The notes below the pieces were generated by a model. The model did no database searches. It saw only the letters and a list, made by a program, of their open reading frames with translations, and was not told the origin of the DNA. 64,000 bases of DNA from Patiria miniata (lineage: Eukaryota; Echinodermata; Asteroidea; Valvatida; Asterinidae), in assembly GCF_015706575.1 (NCBI RefSeq), contig NW_024037074.1, positions 15,117,334 to 15,181,333 of the forward strand. Reading direction: 5' to 3'. Positions 61,101 through 64,000 of the stretch are shown piece by piece. Each line of letters starts with the position of its first letter. The stretch's first letter is position 1. The position numbers and the translations under genes are program-made.

Positions 61101-64000
61101 TAAGATCACCTGGCCCTCTAGTGCTGAAAACCTGCATAGTCGCAGTTAATTTAGAATGTACACCTGGGCCCATTTTTATGGCACTACTTAACAGTTAGAA
61201 GAAAAGTTGTGCTTACTATAGCAGAAAATTGTGCTAATCCTAAGCATTATTTTACGGCTTGAATGTGCTAACAGTGGACCGTGCATGGAGATTTCTATTG
61301 TTACGTCACAAAGTTAAGGAACTTTGTTGTGTTTACTGCTTACGGTCTCCATGAAATGGATGGAGGCTCTGTTGGCATAAAATCGTGTGCTTAGCAGCGA
61401 CGTGAAATGGGGCCCTGTCCTCATACTACCCATTTTTTTTTAGAATTTGAAAGATACATACGGAAGCTTAGAGTGACCTTCCGTATTTTCCTGCTAAATT
61501 GTCACAGAAAGACGACATACTCGGATAAGAGTTTGTAGTTTCTAAGATTCAACATCATTCCGGAAATATGTATTTCCCAGAAATTGTATTTCAGAAATAC
61601 TGATATGTTATCTCAACAGACATCTTTCCTTGATTTGGAATCTTGAAAAATCGTCTTAGTTGGACTTTCTGTGATAACAGAAAAGCAGAATCGTGGATGG
61701 CCACTTTAAACTTCAATTGATGCACATTATTAACGTCGTTTTTTTTTTCTTTCCAATATTTCCACTTTGGAAAAAGTGAAATGCTCTGGGCACGTAGTGT
61801 TGTACAAAGAGTGTTTAGTAAATATTGAAATGCACACTTGCTTTTGTTTGGTTTGAAATTTTAGAGATAACGAGATACACAATTATTAACAAAACTTAGC
61901 TTAAATCATACGTGATAATTCATTGACAATTAAATTATAATAAAAATATATAACATTCAAATTTCAGGGTGCTGAAAAGCCTTCTGGCAAATTTTTAAAA
62001 AAGATGAAAATCTGAAGAAGGTTATCCTGAACCTACTGGAAATCTTTGTTGAGGTCAAATCTAATGAATATTCATATTTGTTCAGGTTGGCAAGGCCATG
62101 TCATCCAATGAGACACAAGCTTACAAGATCATGCGGGAGCTGGATGTCAACTATGTCTTGGTTATATTCGGTGGTGTGATTGGCTACTCAGGCGATGACA
62201 TCAACAAGTTTCTCTGGATGGTCCGTATCGCTGAAGGGGAACACCCTAAGGACATCAGAGTAAGCATAGTCATAGATGTATTTATTTATGCTTTTGTGCA
62301 GAGTCTAGTGATGCACTGCAGTAAAAGTAGGATTTGCACCTTCACTGTTAGCTTTTCTGTATCGTGAATTGCTCAAGTTCCCTGAAAACTCTGTAAAACT
62401 TATTTTAACCACAAGAAGCAGTTTGAAACGTTGTCTTTGCACACAAAACAAAATTTACAATATTCCAAGTTTGGGTTATTCATGACATTGAAGTTGATTT
62501 TCCAAAACAAATTCTCTTTTTCAGCTGATACTAAGGCCTTGCATGAATCAGTTGGCTACAGCCGGGAATAACACTGCACCTATGGACGCCATTGGAAGGC
62601 GAATAACACTGCACCTATGGAAGCCATTGGCTAGCGGCTGCAGCCACTCCCCATAGACTCGTGTGTTATCGCCAGCCGTAGCCAAATGCTTTGGACCCAG
62701 CCTCACACTGAACATCTAACACTAACTGTCACCTTTGACCTTTTCCTTTAATAATTTCTCTATACAGGAATCAGACTACTTCACAGTCAACGGTGAGTTC
62801 CGTGTGGATAGTTCTGGCTCCCCAACGCTCCTGAACTGCCTCATGTACAAGATGTGCTACTACCGCTTTGGAGAAATGCAGGTATGTCCTCAAACCTACA
62901 AAATTTCTTCAAGAAAAATTTAATTCATGACATGATTTTATCTTATCAATTTGTTAAAAGGAATCTTGATTAAATTAGAATGTCCGTTTGTTTGGTTTGT
63001 AGTTTCAATATTTACTCAAATTAGTTTGACAATTTTTAAAAGAGAATTGCAGAACTGCACCTTCTGAAGTCATGTTTATTCTTATCATGATTCCCTGCTA
63101 CATCCAAAGTTACTGATTGCAACAACTCTCGCTATATTTCATTCAAACTGGATGCGCACTGGGGTAGTAATAAGATGTCTTCACTGGTGAGACAGAGGTC
63201 GTGGGTTCAAGTCCCTTTATAAGCTGTAGACATTTCGCACAAGCTGTCATAGAGCACCGAGTATAGACTGAATCTTTTGGTGAATGACTAAACTGATATT
63301 AGAATTAGCATCTCCCTAATCTAAAAGTCTGCTTGGAGCACCATCTTACTCTATTTCTCCCCCCCCCCCCCCCCAGCTTGATTTCAGAAGCCCGGCTGGC
63401 TACGACCGTACCCGCAATGCCGAGATCGGCAACAAGGATATCTCCTTCAAGCATCTGGAGGAGGCATACACCACCGAGCACTGGCTGGTCCGCATCTACC
63501 GCGTCAAACCATTAGATAACAGGGAGCCCTCTACTGACAAGGTCTCCAAAAAGTCCAAGAAAAAGTTCTACTCAAAGAAGGTCAGCAACTTGACGGAATA
63601 TCTTAAATTATTGACTGCTGTGATGTGAGACATGTTTTCCATTTCACCCAAGGGAAGCATGCAACCATATTGAATCTAAGGGCGCCATGCATCTATGAGG
63701 GTCGAAACAAAACCTTATGCCCTACATCACAGCAGTTACAATCATCACAACAATCAAAAGCAGTAAATCTTGCAATCTCTGGATGAATGAGTACCTTTAA
63801 CACAAATTTCTTCTGCTCAGTTCCACGAAACCAAATTTGGTACAAACATAAACTCTTCATTGCTTTCTTGTTTCTTCAAACAGACAAGTAAAAGAAAGCG
63901 AGGTTCCATCAAGAACAAGCCGGTTGTCAAGAAGGGCAAACGCAAGACGACTACACGCAAGTCCTCGTCCAAAACCACCGGCAAGAAACAGCGTACCAAG
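36877..64000 (+). CDS. STT3B: STT3B, catalytic subunit of oligosaccharyltransferase; 18 exons, open at the window edge
   Basis: Exons at 36877-37190, 47675-47783, 48558-48667, 51120-51208, 53801-53889, 56085-56150, 56752-56851, 57353-57451, 57948-58094, 58228-58276, 58639-58793, 59255-59487, 60077-60264, 60928-61099, 62086-62259, 62768-62881, 63377-63580 and 63884-64000+ join without frame break into 843 codons (human about 826). The ER-membrane enzyme transfers the lipid-linked oligosaccharide to Asn-X-Ser/Thr. Seen: luminal FDPW with D103; HIRD with D168; SVSEHQ loop with E405; WWDYG (611-615); DK motif D678-INK-FLW-M685; sequons at N623, N630 and N634. It is STT3B rather than STT3A by the long cytosolic N-terminus (about 70 residues before TM1), RSTHHL after FDPWFNY, and the acidic cytosolic segment (496-511). 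STT3B works in OST-B with TUSC3/MAGT1-type subunits on sites missed co-translationally. The last residues and stop lie outside. Confidence 0.98.
38015..38048. repeat. G-run/C-run palindrome
   Basis: GGGGGGGGAGGGGTT, CA, then ACCCC followed by further C runs, is a near-perfect inverted repeat with a 0-2-base loop, preceded by CGGGCGTCACTACT. Confidence 0.6.
38903..39174 (+). repeat. Direct repeat pair GGAGGATTT...GAGGCTGTATG
   Basis: A 31-base block ending TTGAGGCTGTATG occurs at about 38903-38933 and again at 39144-39174 with few differences, 241 bases apart. Confidence 0.6.
39700..42680 (+). repeat. Three diverged copies of one interspersed repeat in STT3B intron 1
   Basis: Copies at roughly 39700-39960, 41090-41390 and 42240-42680. 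Copies 1 and 2 share TTTTCTTGAAAATG, then ACCAGG/ACTAGG-type sequence, GGTATTTCA and TGTTTGCAAATG. Copies 2 and 3 share ACTAACCTG, TTTAGCTC/TTCAGCTC and TTTTCCA. Boundaries are approximate and the family is unnamed. Confidence 0.45.
41690..41735. repeat. TACATGTA/GTACAC microsatellite-like cluster
   Basis: Tandem and overlapping TACATGTA and GTACATGT units run from about 41690 to 41728. The same palindrome is scattered at high density over the whole window. Confidence 0.75.
42694..44156. mobile_element. Helentron/pearl-like non-autonomous element with hairpin ends and tandem core
   Basis: The left end is a 30-bp palindrome: AGCTGTTTCGGTGT, AC, ACACCGAAACAGCT (42694-42723), then T-rich simple sequence. 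The right end has CCGAAACAGCT (44119-44129), a hairpin with 9-bp arms TGTGTTTGT/ACAAACACA (44130-44149) and CTAG at 44153. AGCTGTTTCGG at the left and CCGAAACAGCT at the right are subterminal inverted repeats. Between them lie about seven copies of a ~172-bp unit. This plan (asymmetric subterminal inverted repeats, central tandem array, 3' hairpin, no protein) is that of Helentron-derived and molluscan 'pearl' elements; the class assignment is inference. Confidence 0.55.
42778..44080 (+). repeat. Tandem array, ~172-bp unit, about 7 copies
   Basis: The landmark CGTGACGTCATCA recurs at 42911, 43083, 43254, 43426, about 43595 (altered), about 43780 and about 43917 (degenerate): spacing 172, 171, 172, 169, then irregular. 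Each unit also has CCCCATAGG, TTTGGCACTTTCGTAAATCCGAT, CACAGATGGTCCTAG and AGGTTACGTCACATTAAAGATGCATTT-like segments. The last two copies are the most diverged. Confidence 0.9.
44195..44345 (+). repeat. Interspersed repeat with GTTACCAGCTAAAATGCC core, copy 1
   Basis: It shares GGTTACCAGCTAAAA, TTGCT..TGACTGGT and CAGC.TGTTT/GATTT segments with 47800-47900, and a looser version with 57110-57250. It starts about 40 bases after the tandem-core element. Confidence 0.5.
47675..47783 (+). CDS. STT3B: STT3B exon 2
   Basis: Residues 106-141 (FNYRSTHHL to GRIVGGT), part of the first luminal loop and TM2 entry. Acceptor ATCAAAG|GTTC; donor ACG|GTAAGT. Confidence 0.96.
47800..47900 (+). repeat. Interspersed repeat with GTTACCAGCTAAAA core, copy 2
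   Basis: GGTTACCAGCTAAAA, TTGCTTGTGACTGGT and GCTCAGCAC match the copy at 44195-44345. It begins about 20 bases inside the intron. Confidence 0.5.
47968..48154. mobile_element. MITE-like element, 187 bp, 14-bp perfect TIRs
   Basis: AATTGACCTATCGC at 47968-47981 and its exact reverse complement GCGATAGGTCAATT at 48141-48154 bound a non-coding 187-bp segment. No convincing target duplication is visible. Confidence 0.6.
48558..48667 (+). CDS. STT3B: STT3B exon 3 (catalytic D168)
   Basis: Residues 142-177 plus part of S178. It carries [12 protein letters not shown] with D168, the second acidic site of the active centre. Acceptor TTGCAG|GTTTAT; donor TTCAG|GTAATG. Confidence 0.96.
49215..49591. 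mobile_element. PIF/Harbinger-like MITE, 377 bp, TTA target duplication
   Basis: GGCC, ten A, then TAAGTCGGTCTCTGGTCAG at the left matches the reverse complement of the right end (GGCC, twelve A, TATTCGGTCTCTGGTCAG). TTA flanks both ends directly (49212-49214 and 49592-49594). Three-base TWA duplications are typical of PIF/Harbinger elements. The interior is non-coding, with short CACCAAGGCAAAT-type direct repeats (about 49360-49450) and poly-A runs. Confidence 0.75.
50650..50980 (+). mobile_element. tRNA-derived SINE with Deu-type core
   Basis: An A-box-like TGGTCTGGAGCATTG and a B-box GGGTTCCAGTCC (pol III promoter) are followed by CTTGGGCAAGGCACTT and GAGTAAATGGGTACCTG, which fit the Deu-domain core of deuterostome SINEs, and end with GTAGCGCCTTGAACAC...ATATAAGTCC. 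Same strand as STT3B. A 7-bp hairpin (CCACGAC/GTCGTGG) lies just before it at 50633-50653. Confidence 0.7.
51120..51208 (+). CDS. STT3B: STT3B exon 4
   Basis: Residues 178-208, [15 protein letters not shown] then [12 protein letters not shown], in the TM3-TM4 region. Acceptor CTTACAG|TGGG; donor ATTG|GTAAGT. Confidence 0.95.
51209..53800 (+). other. STT3B: STT3B intron 4 (2592 bp)
   Basis: Donor GTAAGT, acceptor CTTTCAG. It contains a direct repeat pair (51522-51600 and 51770-51850), a TTTC microsatellite (about 51350-51371) and a duplicated acceptor-like module directly upstream of exon 5 (about 53560-53665 against 53705-53800). Confidence 0.9.
51522..51850 (+). repeat. Direct repeat pair, ~80-bp copies 249 bp apart
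   Basis: Both copies run GGTCGATTT...CTGTGAAACCCTAGA-type, then ATTA.CAATTGATG, TACACAT.AACC and end CATGTTCTCC (51522-51600, 51770-51850). Confidence 0.7.
53801..53889 (+). CDS. STT3B: STT3B exon 5
   Basis: Residues 208-237, [20 protein letters not shown] then FTYYLW, a highly conserved luminal segment. Acceptor CCTTTCAG|TGCC; donor TGG|GTAAGG. Confidence 0.97.
53890..56084 (+). other. STT3B: STT3B intron 5 (2195 bp)
   Basis: Donor GTAAGG, acceptor TTTGTCAG. AT-rich sequence with scattered TACATGTA; no distinct element or gene recognised. Confidence 0.88.
56085..56150 (+). CDS. STT3B: STT3B exon 6 (22 codons)
   Basis: Residues 238-259 ([11 protein letters not shown] to SYFYM), a short exon matching VKTGSV...LSYFYM of STT3B. 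Acceptor TTGTCAG|TTG; donor ATG|GTAAGC. Confidence 0.95.
56151..56751 (+). other. STT3B: STT3B intron 6 (601 bp) with a decayed SINE-like insert
   Basis: Donor GTAAGC, acceptor ACTCTGCAG. About 56270-56620 resembles a tRNA-derived SINE: B-box-like GGTCCGAGTCCTG near 56329 and a 3' part ending TTTGGTATAGAGCACTATATAAGCACC, as in CORE/V-type SINE tails. Confidence 0.8.
56270..56620 (+). mobile_element. Decayed SINE-like element
   Basis: A B-box-like GGTCCGAGTCC and a terminal GCTTTGAGGCTTTTGGTATAG/AGCACTATATAAGC segment are visible. No clear A box or target duplication, so the assignment is tentative. Confidence 0.35.
56752..56851 (+). CDS. STT3B: STT3B exon 7 (uses a GC donor)
   Basis: Residues 260-292 plus the first base of A293: [18 protein letters not shown] through RFSYRIYV. 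The exon must end TATGTAG|GCAAGT, because exon 8 supplies CT to complete Ala, as at this point in vertebrate STT3B. The donor is GC, not GT. Confidence 0.93.
56852..57352 (+). other. STT3B: STT3B intron 7 (501 bp), GC-AG intron
   Basis: Donor GCAAGT, acceptor TTTCTGCAG. Its central part (about 57110-57250) resembles the interspersed repeat at 44195-44345. Confidence 0.9.
57110..57250 (+). repeat. Interspersed repeat with TTACCAGC-like core, copy 3 (diverged)
   Basis: CACCAGTTACAAAC, TTACATGATATTTTGCT and TGCTCAGCAAATATTTTCT correspond in order to segments of 44195-44345, with more changes than between copies 1 and 2. Confidence 0.35.
57353..57451 (+). CDS. STT3B: STT3B exon 8
   Basis: Residues 293-326, [21 protein letters not shown] then [10 protein letters not shown], in a conserved luminal loop. 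Acceptor TTCTGCAG|CTTTT; donor GCAG|GTAGGT. Intron 8 (57452-57947, 496 bp) shows nothing notable. Confidence 0.96.
57948..58094 (+). CDS. STT3B: STT3B exon 9
   Basis: Residues 326-375, [18 protein letters not shown] then a TM helix ending LLTYAG. Acceptor TGTTAG|GTACC; donor GCAG|GTAAAG. The next intron is only 133 bp (58095-58227). Confidence 0.96.
58228..58276 (+). CDS. STT3B: STT3B exon 10 (49 bp)
   Basis: Residues 375-391, [16 protein letters not shown], a short and highly conserved luminal exon. Acceptor TTACAG|GTTTT; donor ACTGG|GTAAGA. Confidence 0.95.
58277..58638 (+). other. STT3B: STT3B intron 10 (362 bp)
   Basis: Donor GTAAGA, acceptor CCCTCAAG. AT-rich, nothing notable. Confidence 0.9.
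58639..58793 (+). CDS. STT3B: STT3B exon 11 (SVSEHQ catalytic loop)
   Basis: Residues 391-443, [15 protein letters not shown] with E405 of the SVSE motif in the large external loop that closes over the acceptor, then a TM helix ending INDERVF. Acceptor CTCAAG|CTATG; donor TTCA|GTAAGT. Confidence 0.97.
58794..59254 (+). other. STT3B: STT3B intron 11 (461 bp)
   Basis: Donor GTAAGT, acceptor ATCTGCAG. The exon 12 reading frame runs on upstream into the intron, so a long open frame starting near 59197 is not the real exon start. Confidence 0.9.
59255..59487 (+). CDS. STT3B: STT3B exon 12 (TM helices and acidic cytosolic segment)
   Basis: Residues 443-520: [21 protein letters not shown] with R459, TM helix, then a cytosolic linker with a run of acidic residues (496-511) and KLYDK. 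Human STT3B has a shorter acidic stretch here. Donor AAG|GTCAGA, set by alignment to NLYDK|AGK. Confidence 0.95.
59556..59610 (+). repeat. 11-bp minisatellite, 5 units
   Basis: Unit AATCACAAGTC repeated five times with one or two changes per unit. Confidence 0.9.
59757..59990 (+). repeat. Direct repeat, ~80-bp copies, ~150-bp period
   Basis: Copies at 59757-59833 and 59907-59990 share TTAAAAACTGGAAAATTTG, AATTAATTTCACA and AGG.TAAAAGGGTG-like segments. Confidence 0.7.
60077..60264 (+). CDS. STT3B: STT3B exon 13 (last TM helix)
   Basis: Residues 521-583: AGKIRK, a hydrophilic linker, the final TM helix ([16 protein letters not shown]) and the start of the luminal catalytic domain, [17 protein letters not shown]. 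Acceptor TTTCAG|GCTGG; donor GATGG|GTGAGT. Confidence 0.96.
60265..60927 (+). other. STT3B: STT3B intron 13 (663 bp) with antisense SINE
   Basis: Donor GTGAGT, acceptor CTTGGCAG. A tRNA-derived SINE lies at about 60545-60735 on the minus strand. Confidence 0.9.
60545..60735 (-). mobile_element. tRNA-derived SINE, antisense
   Basis: On the minus strand, GTTGGCGTAGCAGTAC (A-box region) and CCCGGGTTCAATTCCTACC (B box GGTTCAATTCC) precede a body with GGTTTTCCTC and TTTTCCTCCCACTTGTT, a CCTCCCAC-type motif known from Meta-domain SINEs. The last point is from memory. Confidence 0.6.
60928..61099 (+). CDS. STT3B: STT3B exon 14 (WWDYG)
   Basis: Residues 583-640: [29 protein letters not shown] and [17 protein letters not shown] (611-615) binds the acceptor +2 Ser/Thr. 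Sequons at N623, N630 and N634. Acceptor TTGGCAG|GACC; donor TTG|GTAAGA. Confidence 0.98.
61269..61395 (-). repeat. Interspersed repeat, antisense copy of 29028-29170
   Basis: The reverse complement carries GCTGCTAAGCACAC, GTAAGCAGTAA, GTGACGTAACAATAG, AAATCTCCATGCAC and TGTTAGCACAT in the same order as 29028-29170. Confidence 0.55.
61470..61708. mobile_element. Inverted-repeat (MITE-like) element, ~239 bp
   Basis: GAGTGACCTTCCGTATTTTC...TTGTCACAGAAAGACGAC at the left matches AAGTGGCCATCCACGATTCTG...TGTTATCACAGAAAGTCCAAC, the reverse complement of the right end, over about 46 bases. Confidence 0.55.
62086..62259 (+). CDS. STT3B: STT3B exon 15 (DK motif)
   Basis: Residues 641-698: [30 protein letters not shown] with D678, K681 and M685 of the DK motif, then [10 protein letters not shown]. 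Acceptor GTTCAG|GTTGG; donor AGA|GTAAGC. Confidence 0.98.
62260..62767 (+). other. STT3B: STT3B intron 15 (508 bp) with MITE
   Basis: Donor GTAAGC, acceptor TATACAG. Holds MITE copy 3 (62532-62703). Confidence 0.9.
62532..62703. mobile_element. MITE, TAAGGCCGTGTCCGAA family, copy 3
   Basis: The ends TAAGGCCTTGCATGAA and (reverse complement) GAGGCTGGGTCCAAA are diverged TIRs. The interior matches copy 2 in reverse complement. It contains an internal tandem duplication of GAATAACACTGCACCTATGG (from about 62567 and 62602). Confidence 0.6.
62768..62881 (+). CDS. STT3B: STT3B exon 16
   Basis: Residues 699-736: [33 protein letters not shown]. Acceptor ATACAG|GAATC; donor CAG|GTATGT. Confidence 0.97.
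62882..63376 (+). other. STT3B: STT3B intron 16 (495 bp), poly-C acceptor tract
   Basis: Donor GTATGT. The acceptor is a run of about 16 C followed by AG. A weak tRNA-like segment (GTCGTGGGTTCAAGTCCC near 63199) could be a SINE remnant. Confidence 0.88.
63140..63270 (+). mobile_element. Possible tRNA-like SINE remnant
   Basis: GGGTTCAAGTCCC (B-box consensus) at about 63204 with ACTGGTGAGACAG upstream. No A box is clearly resolved. Confidence 0.25.
63377..63580 (+). CDS. STT3B: STT3B exon 17
   Basis: Residues 737-804: [38 protein letters not shown], then a Lys-rich tail start. Acceptor CCCCAG|CTTG; donor AAG|GTCAGC. Confidence 0.97.
63581..63883 (+). other. STT3B: STT3B intron 17 (303 bp)
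   Basis: Donor GTCAGC, acceptor CAAACAG. Nothing notable. Confidence 0.9.
63884..64000 (+). CDS. STT3B: STT3B exon 18 (Lys/Arg-rich tail, cut by window edge)
   Basis: 39 codons (805-843) with no stop: [19 protein letters not shown], then further basic and Ser/Thr residues. Human STT3B has KRKRGYIKNKLVFKKGKK and ends soon after, so this tail is already longer. Acceptor AAACAG|ACAAG. Confidence 0.95.

Larger units (their letters stand above)
61100..62085 (+). other. STT3B: STT3B intron 14 (986 bp), two repeats
   Basis: Donor GTAAGA, acceptor TTGTTCAG. It contains an antisense copy of the 29028-29170 repeat (about 61269-61395) and an inverted-repeat element (61470-61708). Confidence 0.9.

Noticed and set aside
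1..64000. Retroelement or viral coding sequence
   Set aside because: No reverse transcriptase, integrase, protease, capsid or helicase motifs are seen in any open frame; all mobile elements found are non-autonomous.

Overview
The window is animal nuclear DNA, not bacterial or viral. It holds two spliced genes with GT-AG introns, long AT-rich introns, tRNA-derived SINEs, small terminal-inverted-repeat elements, and a great excess of the palindrome TACATGTA and of TAGGCCTA. Both proteins are closest to their vertebrate counterparts. I infer a marine invertebrate deuterostome, most likely an echinoderm and perhaps a sea star. That placement rests on protein similarity and repeat flavour recalled from memory, not on a search.

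Layout. Positions 1-6418 are bounded by long inverted repeats (about 1-455 and 6009-6418) and look like one large or composite fold-back-type insertion without a recognisable protein. Positions 6419-12445 are intergenic with two small inverted-repeat elements. Positions 14871-27775 on the minus strand hold a complete five-exon coding region of 510 codons for a DIPK2 (DIA1/DIA1R, FAM69-related) secretory-pathway divergent kinase, with its 3' UTR presumably at about 12446-14870. Positions 27776-36876 lie between the two divergent genes. They hold candidate promoters, a dense cluster of Otx-type and GATA-type motifs, an inverted-repeat element and a CTCF-like site. Positions 36877-64000 on the plus strand hold STT3B, the catalytic subunit of the oligosaccharyltransferase OST-B complex. 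Eighteen exons (843 codons) are joined in frame and the gene is still open at the window edge, so only the last residues and the 3' UTR are missing.

Both genes act in the secretory pathway. STT3B glycosylates Asn-X-Ser/Thr sites in the ER lumen. The DIPK2 protein has a signal anchor and several such sites, so it is a plausible client; any shared regulation is inference.

The accessory content is mostly transposable elements in STT3B introns. The most striking is a Helentron/'pearl'-like non-autonomous element (42694-44156) with hairpin ends and about seven copies of a ~172-bp unit, several carrying the CRE octamer TGACGTCA. Others are a PIF/Harbinger-like MITE with TTA target duplications (49215-49591), a Deu-domain-type SINE (about 50650-50980), a three-copy MITE family, and a GC-AG intron with a perfect consensus donor (intron 7 of STT3B). 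I found no CRISPR array, rRNA, virus or toxin gene, and no recognisable transposase or reverse transcriptase.
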